NCBI GenBank assembly: GCA_032718475.1 | Contig: JAUCBJ010006903.1 | Coordinates: 1-47,046, forward strand | DNA length: 47,046 nucleotides | Source of the DNA: Nemertoderma westbladi | Lineage: Eukaryota > Xenacoelomorpha > Nemertodermatida > Nemertodermatidae | Direction of reading: 5' to 3' | In this document: piece by piece, positions 23,401-30,367 of the stretch | Layout of the letters: each line of letters starts with the position of its first letter | Position numbering within the stretch: position 1 is the stretch's first letter | Translations under genes and position numbers: made by a program | The notes under the pieces: generated by a model | Databases searched by the model: none | What the model was told of the DNA's origin: nothing | What the model saw: only the letters and a program-made list of their open reading frames with translations

Positions 23401-26400
23401 GTTCTATGATAAACTGGCAGTCATTATTGTAAATCTGTGATTATGTGATAAACTGGCAGTTATTATTGTAAATATGCGGTTCTGTGATAAACTGGCAGTT
23501 ATTATTGTAAATATGCGGTTCTGTGATAAACTGGCAGTCATTATTGTAAATCTGTGATTCTGTGATAAACTGGCAGTCATTATTGTAAATCTGCGGTTCT
23601 ATGATAAACTGGCAGTTATTATTGTAAATCTGCGGTTCTGTGATAAACTGGCAGTCATTATTGTAAATCTGTGGTTCTGTGATATACTGGCAGTTATTAT
23701 TGTAAATCTGCGGTTCTATGATAAACTGGCAGTTATTATTGTAAATCTGCGGTTCTGTGATAAACTGGCAGTTATTATTGTAAATATGTGGTTCTGTGAT
23801 AAACTGGCAGTTATTATTGTAAATTAGTTGTATCATATCTGTAATACAGTAATAACATTACCAGTTGAATTATACAACTTAGGGTACTTTGTATGTATTG
23901 TAAAAACCGGCAATTGTGAAAATACAACCGCCATTTTTACATTTCATAGAAACCGTCGGTTTGAAAACTACATCTACTACATCACTACTTCATTAACAAG
24001 AACCAACAGTTTGAATATAAGACCACCGTTATTACATTTCATAAAAACCGCCGGTTTGCAAAATCAATAAGAACCGCCAGTTTGAAAATTTAATAACCAC
24101 TTTTTTAATACAATCGTCACTTTCTATGCAAAATTCCGCAATGACTACAGGTTTCGTTTCAGGTAATATAACCAATATATCTTAAACCGCCGGTTTAATA
24201 TCGTAACCGGAGGTTACTACCAGCCATTTTTGTATGATCCATACTAACCCCCGGTTTATCAATCACTACCGCAAGTACCTATCCATAACCAATGGTTAAA
24301 ACATCGACCGGCACTTACTTTTTTCAGTGTATATAGTATATATTAATCCTCTATAAAACTTATCATAAATATATACCATAGACTTTTTATATATTTTAGC
24401 TGTCCAAAAGGCTACACAACTTACTCCGGCAGTAGAATATGTGTTCCTTGTGAGGGAGTCTGCCCAAATACTTCTTGTACTGTTAACTTTACGACTCTCC
24501 AAGGCTCCCACGGACTCAACCGCAACAACATAAAGAATTTCGAAGGCTGTAAATCGATCAAAGGAGCCCTGGTGCTCAACTGGATATCCTCATTTTCAGG
24601 TATCGCCAGGGAAGTGTTATTATGGTGTAAAGTAACTATGGTGTAAAGTAAACTTGGTGTTGCAACATTACGTAGATATGGTGTAACGGTGGTGTCAATA
24701 CGGTGTAAATATATGTAACCGTGGTGAATTTGTGGTGTAACTAGAATAACTGCCTATTTACCAATAGGAAGGGTTAACATACTGAACGGCCCTGGGACTC
24801 GAACTCTCCACCTTCGGATTGGAAGACAGGCGATCTAATAACTAATATTATCAGAAGTTGGTATACAACCAATATTGAAACAAAATATTGTGTTAAGTCT
24901 ACAAGTCTATTTCTACTATTATTCTAACTATTTTTTATTTTACAAATTGAAGATAATGCGACGATGTTCACATCAATAGACCAACTTTATTCGTTAAATG
25001 ATATTGAGACAGTTTCCGACAATGTGTACTTTATCGCCCTCGATGAGAAGAAACGAATCCGCAATGATATAAATGTACTTAATGAAATAACAAGTTTTGA
25101 TAAAATTCTTGGAAATCTCAAGACAATAAAGGGACAGCACAATAACGTAAGTAATGAAGATATTAATAATTATGGAGATAACAATAGGTATATTATAGAG
25201 TTTTTTCTATCCCATAAATTCGTCATTGTGTTGGGAGATTATTCAACTCTCTAAACTCTCTACTCTCTCGGTTAACTTTTATTGTTTAAAGAAAATTAAT
25301 TAATTAATAGTTATATAAGTTCGGAGGGAGCGGTCTTTAATTTTATTTAGTTTTAACAATTCAACATATTCTATTAATATGCATTTACATTATATAATTT
25401 AATAAAGTTATAGTCACTGGGTATTTTATCTTTAATTGTATTCGATTCTAGCCGAGTCAAGAGACGTTCGCTATTCTGGGTTTCCCGAAACTAAAGTCCC
25501 TAGGTATGACGTCACTGACACGAATCGAGGGTCCTGGTATTCGAATAATGAACAATTCGAAATTGTGTTACTTGTCGGAAGATCTGTTTGATAGCATGTT
25601 ACCTAGTAACGTAACAAAGGTGCGTATTTACAATGATCAACCCGTTACACCTATAACAATACTATTAAACCATAGCAATAGTTTATTGTCCATAGCAAAG
25701 TCTTTCTGTACTAACGAGATCTAACCCGTAGCAACTCCTTTTTTACTGTACTAACCCATAGCAACTGCATTTTTACTGTACTAACCCATAGCAACTCCTT
25801 TTTTACTGTACTAACCCATAGCAACTCCTTTTTTACTGTACTAACCCATAGCAACTTCTTTTTTACTGTACTAACCCATAGCAACTGCATTTTTACTGTA
25901 CTAACCCATAGCAACTCCTTTTTTACTGTACTAACCCATAGCAACTGCATTTTTACTGTACTAACCCATAGCAACTCCTTTTTTACTGTACTAACCCATA
26001 GCAACTCCTTTTTTACTGTACTAACCCATAGCAACTTCTTTTTTACTGTACTAACCCATAGCAACTCCTTTTTTACTGTACTAACCCATAGCAACTCCTT
26101 TTTTACAGTACTAACACACAGCAACTTCTTTTTTACGGTACTAACCCATAGCAACTCCTTTTTTACTGTACTAACCCATAGCAACTTCTTTTTTACTGTA
26201 CTAACCCATAGCAACTCCTTTTTTACAGTACTAACACACAGCAACTTCTTTTTTACGGTACTAACCCATAGCAACTCCTTTTTTACTGTACTAACCCATA
26301 GCAACTCCTTCTTTACTGTACTAACCCATAGCAACTTCTTTTTTACTGTACTAACCCATAGCAACTCCTTTTTTACTGTACTAACCCATAGCAACTCCTT

Positions 26401-27758
26401 TTTTACTGTACTAACCCATAGCAACTCCTTTTTTACTGTACTAACCCATAGCAACTCCTTTTTTACTGTACTAACCCATAGCAACTCCTTTTTTACTGTA
26501 CTAACCCATAGCAACTCCTTTTTTACTGTACTAACCCATAGCAACTCCTTTTTTACTGTACTAACCCATAGCAACTCCTTTTTTACTGTACTAACCCATA
26601 GCAACTCCTTTTTTACTGTACTAACCCATAGCAACTCCTTTTTTACTGTACTAACCTATAGCAACTCCTTTTTTACTGTACTAACCCATAGCAACTCCTT
26701 TTTTACTGTACTAACCCATAGCAACTCCTTTTTTACTGTACTAACCCATAGCAACTCCTTTTTTACTGTACTAACCCATAGCAACTCCTTTTTTACTGTA
26801 CTAACCCATAGCAACTCCTTTTTTACTGTACTAACCCAACAATAGCAACTCCTTTTTTACTGTACTAACCCATAGCAACTCCTTTTTTACTGTACTAACC
26901 TATAGCAACTCCTTTTTTACTGTACTAACCCATAGAACTCCTTTTTTACTGTACTAACCCATAGCAACTCCTTTTTTACTGTACTAACCCATAGCAACTC
27001 CTTTTTTACTGTACTAACCCATAGCAACTCCTTTTTTACTGTACTAACCCATAGCAACTGCTTTTTTACTGTACTAACCTATAGCAACTCCTTTTTTACT
27101 GTACTAACCCATAGCAACTCCTTTTTTACTGTACTAACCTATTGATATAGTTGCTACGTCAGACTAACTCGGGTGGTGGGTAAAGTTATGTAAGGAATCA
27201 CAGATTCATGTTTCATGTATTATTACATTGCGTAGAATTCACATTGACATTAGCAATCGGGTGGAAGTCTTCCTAACCCAAATAGTCACTGTTAACTGCT
27301 GTAATCCTTACCAAGGCCGGTTAATGACTTCTAAACCGTAGCATCTTAACTAACAACGCTTTGCATTGCCTTACTAATTCTGAACACACCACAATTTGTA
27401 TATTTCAGGATATCAAGTTAGCCGACAACGGCCAAGATGGTAGTTGCAGTGAAGTATCCTGTGACTCAGAATGTACTGAAAGAGGTGGGTCTAAGAATAT
27501 CCGCCTTCATTATAGCGGTTATTATTGTAATTTTATTTGACTTGAAGCAAATGTCCTACATGAGTTTAAATACAGTAGGTGAGTTGGAAGTAACTACAGT
27601 ATAATACTGCGATATACCTCATTATTAAACTGATAGTTTAATTATTCTCTCAGGTTGTTGGGGTCCTGGACCTAAGAACTGCCAGTCATGCAAGAACATC
27701 GTTTATGGAGGTGAATGTTTTCCTTGCGATAAATCGAGTAGTGGTTGCTCTAGTTTTG
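5148..27758 (+). CDS. EGFR: EGFR/ErbB-type receptor tyrosine kinase, extracellular part (gene model, exons 1-10 of a partial gene)
   Basis: The product is a type I membrane receptor that binds EGF-like ligands outside the cell and signals through a cytoplasmic tyrosine kinase. Ten exons join in phase to about 555 residues: signal peptide, L1 (start VCDGTRNQL, then DLSFL and NNLTIIRG), furin-like Cys-rich region, L2 (from about exon 6 to exon 8, with NSKLCYL), and the start of the second Cys-rich region (CWGPGPKNC). The GT-x-N-x-L start and the CWGPxPxxC motif fit EGFR and not the insulin receptor. All introns are GT-AG with phases 0,1,1,0,2,1,0,0,1 and phase 1 after exon 10. No disabling mutation is seen, so the gene is probably active. 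Transmembrane and kinase exons are not in the window. Introns are swollen by satellites and transposons. Confidence 0.9.
5755..5914 (+). CDS. EGFR: Receptor exon 2: L1 domain
   Basis: The acceptor is ...AAAATAG. The exon reads VAGAVIIYNTALKRIPLNN and continues with LTIIRGKHVVQNSV, the beta-helix turn pattern of EGFR L1 (NT..x IPL xNL xIIRG). It ends in GSLK plus one base at donor GTAAGT (phase 1). Confidence 0.9.
6214..6374. repeat. 41-bp satellite A, left block
   Basis: About four units of CCATCCCCTGTAGTTAACAC ... CATCCCTTNTTGTTAACTCT. The block ends in TTAA at 6371-6374, where a transposable element interrupts it. It is the same array as 9167-14149. Confidence 0.95.
6660..6826. repeat. Foldback inside the TTAA element
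   Basis: About 31 bp around 6661-6691 (ACAGAATCCTTAGAGG...) is inverted near 6793-6824, with roughly four mismatches. The loop of about 100 bp is AT-rich. Confidence 0.7.
7075..7404. repeat. Tandem repeat of about 155 bp with TCTG runs (about 2.2 copies)
   Basis: Units share GATAGANTCTAGNCTGT, several TCTG/GTCT tetramers, AATAAATCACAC and CATTGTGGGGGTTTT. They lie inside the TTAA element just before the transposase-like frame. Confidence 0.85.
7405..7781 (+). pseudogene. Transposase-like C-terminal fragment
   Basis: An open frame of about 125 codons ends at TGA 7779-7781. It contains GAFTQNQNEAINSILW, APKCRF, and a serine/leucine-rich segment followed by VLYFNLGCEGRRRVMKKL. I recall this type of sequence (T-QN-x-NE-x-x-N-x-x-W) from transposase-related animal proteins often labelled Mutator-like; the assignment is from memory and tentative. 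The frame emerges directly from the preceding tandem repeat, so the earlier catalytic part is missing. It may be the last exon or a remnant of the transposase of the surrounding TTAA element. Confidence 0.5.
7803..7945. repeat. 50-bp tandem repeat, three copies
   Basis: Units begin ACCTGGTTTATATGGCTTCC at 7806, 7856 and 7905 (period 49-50). The first two are nearly identical. Confidence 0.92.
8080..9035. repeat. 152-157-bp tandem repeat, about six copies, inside the TTAA element
   Basis: The marker GTGCCACCATCGGA starts at 8135, 8292 (variant), 8444, 8600, 8752 and 8904, giving periods of 152-157. Later copies share specific changes (GTGTAATAAG, GTGTGATTTTG), indicating stepwise local duplication. 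Overlapping short ORFs are by-products. Confidence 0.93.
9167..14149. repeat. 41-bp satellite A, main block (about 120 units)
   Basis: The consensus unit is CTCCATCCCCTGTAGTTAAC then ACACATCCCTTATTGTTAACT, with TTATTG/TTAATG/TTGTTG variants and a 40-bp form lacking one T. Higher-order duplications are visible: a block of about 450 bp (markers at 13111/13561, 13281/13731, 13341/13791) and one of 847 bp (markers at 11581/12428, 11731/12578, 11785/12632, 11824/12671). Each unit has two TTAA sites. The array lies in receptor intron 2. Confidence 0.97.
14150..14635. other. Intron 2, 3' part
   Basis: AT-rich single-copy-looking sequence up to the exon 3 acceptor. A 61-codon frame at 14277-14462 has no recognisable feature and is not called. 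Confidence 0.5.
14636..14782 (+). CDS. EGFR: Receptor exon 3: end of L1
   Basis: Acceptor TTTCGTTACAG. The exon completes an Asp codon and reads DIVVGGRSICIKHNAQLCY, then NLLNWTDIL, matching the N-x-x-LC ... I-x-W end of L1. It ends with the first base of a Cys codon at donor GTTGGT, a weak but phase-correct donor (phase 1). Exon 2 lies 8.7 kb upstream. Confidence 0.85.
14783..15595. other. Intron 3
   Basis: AT-rich intron with no recognisable gene or mobile element. Weak local repeats of AGATATAATAGAT occur near 15370-15425. Minus-strand short ORFs look spurious. Confidence 0.55.
15596..15792 (+). CDS. EGFR: Receptor exon 4: first furin-like Cys-rich domain
   Basis: Acceptor TTAATTTAG. The joined codon is Cys, followed by HCDGQCSSGYCSGP, CPACNNRCYE and KKCCFSECAGGCFNSS. 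The cysteine spacing is that of EGFR domain II. It ends after a Tyr codon at donor GTAAGT (phase 0). Confidence 0.92.
15793..16316. other. Intron 4, 5' part
   Basis: Begins with short reiterations of ATGGTTGCTATGTGT (15782-15835), then AT-rich sequence. Nothing further is recognised. Confidence 0.5.
16317..16825 (+). repeat. Dispersed repeat R1, copy 1
   Basis: Shares order and long identical stretches with 44752-45313 in the same orientation: TTTTAAACTGAT, CATGGATACA, ATGGCGCCACCAT, GGTCAAGGTT, GGTGAAACGGGACCC, CAATTGAGCTT, GACGGATTCGGAA, CACTTTCTAGGCGT and TTTTCAGGATTT. It lacks about 50 bp present in copy 2. It has no ORF, and the class is unknown; it may be a MITE or SINE-like element. 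Confidence 0.85.
16889..17031 (+). CDS. EGFR: Receptor exon 5: furin-like domain continued
   Basis: Acceptor ATAATTTTAG. It reads SCVHFSKNGTCVESCGEST and continues with FQCVEQCEPRYVI, with cysteines spaced as in the second half of EGFR domain II. It ends in phase 2 at donor GTAGGC. Together with exon 4 it restores a C-x2-C pair across the junction. Confidence 0.9.
17032..17360. other. Intron 5, first part
   Basis: No gene or repeat structure is recognised between the exon 5 donor and a tRNA-like SINE head. Confidence 0.5.
17361..17441 (+). mobile_element. tRNA-related SINE head
   Basis: Box A-like AGTGGCTGAACTGGTTAGCG at 17365 and box B GGTTCAACCCC at 17427-17437, with spacing like a long-variable-arm (Leu/Ser type) tRNA. 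The arms pair imperfectly, so a functional tRNA is unlikely. Confidence 0.5.
17442..17816. other. Intron 5, between SINE head and TIR element
   Basis: AT-rich sequence. Part may be the SINE body. Nothing else is recognised. Confidence 0.4.
17817..17834 (+). repeat. Left terminal inverted repeat
   Basis: CACTGAAAAAAGTAAGTG, preceded by TA. It includes GTAAGT, a consensus splice donor on the receptor's sense strand. Confidence 0.85.
17835..18425. repeat. Left subterminal arm of degenerate CCGGCGGTT-like repeats
   Basis: Many short copies at 20-60 bp intervals, such as CCACCGCAGGTT, AAACCGGCGGT, AACTGGCAGTT, AAACCGGGGGTT, AAACCGGCGGTT and AACCTGTGGTT. The core is close to palindromic. AACTGGCAGTT is also the core of satellite B. 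Confidence 0.75.
18471..19007. repeat. Foldback inverted repeat (arms about 85-89 bp)
   Basis: The left arm 18471-18559 (TGCACTCACATAATTACATA ... CTCCACACACA) is the near-exact complement of 18924-19007. A third, partial copy (AGAGCTGCATGAAAATATC) lies at about 18601-18647 in left-arm orientation. It is probably a small foldback or MITE nested in the larger element. Confidence 0.88.
19008..19344. other. AT-rich spacer inside the TIR element
   Basis: Very AT-rich sequence with TTAATTAAT-type words and a TATATA run, between the foldback and satellite B. No gene is seen. Confidence 0.5.
19345..23825. repeat. 39-bp satellite B (about 115 units)
   Basis: The consensus is GATAAACTGGCAGTCATTAT then TGTAAATCTGTGATTATGT, with CGGTTCT/GGTTCT/CTTCT variants of the last part. 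Some units carry +3 (GGTGGCAG). A 46-bp variant with TAACTGATAA occurs at 21221, 22092, 22294, 22535 and 23049; the spacings of 871, 202, 241 and 514 bp equal whole unit numbers plus variant lengths, showing block amplification. The period is 13 codons, so long spurious frames with 13-residue repeats exist on the minus strand. Confidence 0.97.
23880..24311. repeat. Right subterminal arm of degenerate CCGCCGGTT-like repeats
   Basis: Copies such as AAAAACCGGCAATT, AAACCGTCGGTTTG, AAAACCGCCGGTTTGC, AACCGCCAGTTTG, AACCGGAGGTT and ACCCCCGGTT. They are the complement-type counterparts of the left arm. Confidence 0.72.
24312..24329 (-). repeat. Right terminal inverted repeat
   Basis: Exact reverse complement of 17817-17834, followed by TA. 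Confidence 0.85.
24400..24599 (+). CDS. EGFR: Receptor exon 6: end of Cys-rich I and start of L2
   Basis: Acceptor ATATATTTTAG. It reads CPKGYTTYSGSRICVPCEG, VCPNTSC, then NIKNFEGCKSIKGALVL, the conserved entry to L2. It ends in phase 1 at donor GTATCG. The upstream intron is 7.4 kb and contains the 6.5-kb TIR element. Confidence 0.92.
24605..24745. repeat. Irregular GGTGTAA repeats
   Basis: About eight copies of (T)GGTGTAA at uneven spacing in intron 6 just after the exon 6 donor. Their significance is unknown. Confidence 0.6.
24781..24860 (-). mobile_element. tRNA-related SINE head, minus strand
   Basis: The complement carries a box B-like GAGTTCGAGTCCC (24793-24805 on +) and an upstream CCGAAGGTGGAGAG segment. 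Box A is degenerate. It is probably an old SINE fragment in intron 6. Confidence 0.4.
24953..25146 (+). CDS. EGFR: Receptor exon 7: L2 domain
   Basis: The acceptor is ...AAATTGAAG, with a poor pyrimidine tract. The exon begins DNATMFTSIDQLYSLNDIE and includes NEITSFDKILGNLKTIKG, the L2 counterpart of the IIRG turn. The N-A-T is a possible N-glycosylation site. It ends after an Asn codon at donor GTAAGT (phase 0). Confidence 0.88.
25147..25451. other. Intron 7
   Basis: AT-rich short intron. Nothing is recognised beyond its splice signals. Confidence 0.7.
25452..25619 (+). CDS. EGFR: Receptor exon 8: end of L2
   Basis: Acceptor GATTCTAG. It reads PSQETFAILGFPKLKSLGM, then SLTRIEGPGIRIMNNSKLCY, matching the xGLxSLxxIxxGxxxIxxNxxLCY end of L2. 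It ends after a Lys codon at donor GTGCGT (phase 0). A possible earlier donor at 25504 (GTATGA) is rejected because the homology continues through it. Confidence 0.9.
25721..27145 (+). repeat. 30-bp satellite C (about 47 units) with TACTAAC in each unit
   Basis: The consensus is ACTGTACTAACCCATAGCAA then CTCCTTTTTT. Variants include CTGCATTTTT, CTTCTTTTTT and CACACAGC; one unit has an extra ACAAT near 26837. The array lies in receptor intron 8. In sense orientation each unit offers TACTAAC, a pyrimidine run and an AG, in the order of a 3' splice site. The 30-bp period gives a spurious minus-strand frame of 307 codons. Confidence 0.97.
27409..27484 (+). CDS. EGFR: Receptor exon 9: L2 to Cys-rich II link
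   Basis: Acceptor GTATATTTCAG. It reads DIKLADNGQDGSCSEVSC, then DSECTERG across the donor. It ends in phase 1 at donor GTGGGT. The 1.8-kb intron upstream contains the 30-bp satellite. Confidence 0.88.
27654..27758 (+). CDS. EGFR: Receptor exon 10: start of second Cys-rich domain
   Basis: Acceptor ATTCTCTCAG. It reads CWGPGPKNCQSCKN, then GGECFPCDKSSSGC. CWGPxPxxCxxC is a hallmark of EGFR domain IV. It ends in phase 1 at donor GTAAGT. No later exon was found in the window. Confidence 0.92.
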
Positions 27759-28031
27759 GTAAGTTAGTATTTCCTACCGGTTGGAATTGCCGAGGCGATG
27801 AACTGCATACGTTTGTATCGGTATCGGTCCAACTGGTTTTGACAAATATACAATATACTGTACACCATCTCCCTTAATACAACAACCATTCTTAGCAAGT
27901 CGGAGCCCCCCCCCCCCCCCCCCTAATTCTTTCAATTTTCAATCATATGCAACGAAATTTTGTAAGATGATATTTCGACAACTTTTCTTACTAATAGTTT
28001 ATTTGGCAATATTTAGCCACCTCAATCGGCG
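27759..28031. other. Start of intron 10, before the Gypsy nest
   Basis: Intronic sequence with an 18-base C run at 27906-27923. No gene is seen. Confidence 0.6.
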
Positions 28032-28368
28032 CCAGAGGGTAAAAAGAACAAGTGTCGCGGACACGTAGGTGACTGGTGTATTAACGTATAACTGATACCG
28101 GGTAATAATGTTACATATAACATAGGTAAATGGCTACAGTAGCAATACGGTCATACACATAAGCAGTATCACGGTAAAGGAGCAGGTCTGCTATCCAGCA
28201 GTCGGGGTAAAGGTGATACAGCTCCGCAAGCGTGCAGAGCCAGGTAATCAGATAGTCTGACCCTGCTCACCGGGGGACCGGTCTTACACATAGCAGTATG
28301 ACGTCACCCGATGTGTTCTAACTAGTGACCACACAAGGTCTGTCAACCGGCTTGACGGTTGGCTGGCG
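28032..28368 (-). repeat. Outer Gypsy 3' LTR
   Basis: Direct repeat of 39123-39459, with differences near 28054 (T/C), 28086 (G/A), 28212 (G/A), 28311 (A/G) and 28352 (C/T). Confidence 0.92.
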
Positions 28369-28372
28369 TGAT

Positions 28373-28391
28373 CCCTTTTTTTCTTTCTTTC
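28373..28391 (-). other. Outer Gypsy polypurine tract
   Basis: On the minus strand GAAAGAAAGAAAAAAAGGGA precedes the 3' LTR within a few bases, the expected primer for plus-strand DNA synthesis. Confidence 0.65.
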
Positions 28392-28765
28392 TACTTTACC
28401 TTTCGATCTACCTAAATTACTTTCAGTTTCTCGCGAATAGGTACGGTACGTGTTATACTATAACTGTATGCACGATTAAATAAGGACATTTAACCAACGA
28501 TCGGCTTTCCTACTAATAATACTACATATAGAATGAACAGCGTATGAAGACGCCTAACTAAATTACTTTCAGTTTCGTACGGAAAAGGTCAGTCAGTTTC
28601 TCAAATACTACGACGAGTTTATAGCGGATTGTAACAGACTGGCAAAAAAACAGAACTATAGTAAAGGGATACAAATAAGCAAACAAACTATGAGCCAGTA
28701 GTAATGGCCGCTGTAACGCACGGGATACCATAAACACGTAGGAAAACTTGATTATTGTAGTGTAA

Positions 28766-29257
28766 TCATGGTGGAGGAAACCCATAGTAGTCTGGTGGGC
28801 GCGTATGACGCTGAGGACGCCGGGTGTGTGGAGGCACGTTGTCCACATCGTCGAACCAGAGGAACACCTCGTCTAGGGACGAAGAGGGTGATGGGGGGCG
28901 CGCTGGTGCCGGAGGGGGTGTAGTTGGACGCACAGAAGGTACCGGAGGAGAGACCTGGTAATTTCGCTCACCCGGCGGTTCGGTGTTGGCTGGTCGTGGG
29001 GAAGGTAGACCCGCCGACCCCTCGTCATCGTCGTTGGACGAGGGTTCGTTGACCGCAGGTACCGAGGTATCGCGGTAGGGTATGCAATAACATTCGGACC
29101 GCGGAACCCGATAGGCCTGCGAACGCAGTTGGCGACCGACGAACTTCCGGACACTTACCCAGGATTGGTCCATTGTCGCTACAATGTACCGGGGTCGGCC
29201 CTGTAGTTGCGGCGAATCGACGTGGAGGTAGACGATAACACCTACTTCTAACGGAGT
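28766..29257 (-). pseudogene. Outer Gypsy pol C-terminal tail
   Basis: Continues the integrase in another frame after a break near 29250-29258. It contains VGVIVYLHVDSPQLQGRPRY, an SH3-like integrase tail pattern, then an acidic and proline-rich end (PPPAPARPPSPSS). The stop is just before 28766. A C-terminal position of this kind is usual after a Gypsy integrase core. Confidence 0.6.
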
Positions 29258-30361
29258 ATCCCTAGCGCTCTACTGGGATGCGGATTTTTGGACTGTGCAC
29301 TATGGGGATGATTGGCCAAACGACGACGATGTTGCTGGTCGATAAGCTCAGAATCGATGAGGGGGAGTTGAGCGCCAGTAAACTGATCGCGTTGGAGCAG
29401 AAATTCTTGGGCGGATACGCCACTCGACCGGATATGCGCATTTAACCAGGCGACGGCGAGGGACACAATGGAGTAGGGTCCCCCGGAGGGATGGAGTTTA
29501 AGGAGCTCGTCTTCTAATTCGCGAACGGCGTGTTCCGCGACCAGATTTTTGTCTTTATTTTTGGCGCGACCCAACTCAATACGGATATGGTGGGCGGATA
29601 AAACCTTGTCGCCGACTAACGCACGGAATCCGGGTGCGGGATCGGTACGGATGACTGCGTGGGGGCCGCTAAGGGGGCACACACTGACGCACAACGTGAG
29701 GAGGCCATCCCGCAACGTTGTGTGTTGTTCATCTGAGAGGAACATGGCAGCGGAGTACGACGAGGCGGTTTCGCGGAGGATGAGGATGAACTGTCGATGG
29801 CGACGGATGACATCGGCAGCGAATGCGATTCCGATGGCGACTGGAGGGTCACCGGATGACTGCTCGATGGATCGCCGTGGGGCGGAATGCAGCGCGGCGC
29901 ATTGGGCACACTGCGAGTGGATGAATGTGATGGCTTCTTCCATGTCGAGGGCGTAGAAGTACCGCAGAAACGTAACGCGCAGCTGGGTACGCGACGGGTG
30001 CTGCAACTCGAGGTGCAGTGACGTAAGAAGACCAGAGAGCGCATGGCGAGGGACAACGATCATTTCCCGTGGAGCCGAGAACGCGGTGTGTCGAGGAACA
30101 ATGAGGAGTCCGTCCATGGCGAAGGACGCGCAGCCGATGTACCGCTTAATGTCGCAGATGGTCGTCTCCTTCTTGGAGGGACGTGTGCCCTGTGCGAGGT
30201 GCGCCTTGGCACGACGGATGGATGCGCATTCCTGTTGGGTGACGAGCCAGGTACTACGGGTGGCGTACAAGGGACGCGCTGGAGGGGGGGGGGGGGTGTT
30301 CGGTGAGAACCGCCGCATGGATGATGGGTTCATCGGCAAGCTGATTAACGAAGTCGCAGAC
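29248..30361 (-). pseudogene. Outer Gypsy integrase
   Basis: The zinc-binding HHCC part includes HLELQHPSRTQLR and HSQCAQCAAL. The DDE core has Asp in FAADVIRRH, Asp in RTDPAPGFRAL and Glu in AEHAVRELEDEL. It is joined upstream to the RNase H part across an in-frame TAG (about 30366-30368) and a frame change at a C-rich run near 30281-30297 that encodes a proline stretch. The enzyme would insert element cDNA; this copy cannot be made as part of one polyprotein. Confidence 0.8.
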
Positions 30362-30367
30362 CTGGCA

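Larger units (their letters stand above)
17817..24329. mobile_element. 6.5-kb TIR element with TA target duplication, filled by satellite B
   Basis: The ends are perfect 18-bp inverted repeats, CACTGAAAAAAGTAAGTG at 17817-17834 and its complement at 24312-24329, flanked by TA on both sides. A TA duplication fits Tc1/mariner-type transposition; CACTG ends also occur in other superfamilies, so the class is open. Inside each TIR is an arm of degenerate CCGGCGGTT-like repeats (17835-18425; 23880-24311), roughly inverted to each other. Between them lie a foldback insert (18471-19007) and a 39-bp satellite (19345-23825). No transposase is present, so it is non-autonomous. Confidence 0.72.

Noticed and set aside
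25711-26634. Minus-strand open frame of 307 codons repeating LLWVSTVKKE
   Set aside because: It is a by-product of the 30-bp satellite with a period divisible by three. No independent coding evidence exists.
5148-27758. Insulin receptor instead of EGFR
   Set aside because: The L1 start (CDGTRNQL), IPL-NL-IIRG and CWGPGPKNC patterns fit EGFR. The insulin receptor's characteristic L1 and Cys-rich spacing is absent.
28021-28031. Target-site duplication of the outer Gypsy
   Set aside because: Bases beside the two LTR outer ends do not match, and the LTR termini themselves are unclear by a few bases.
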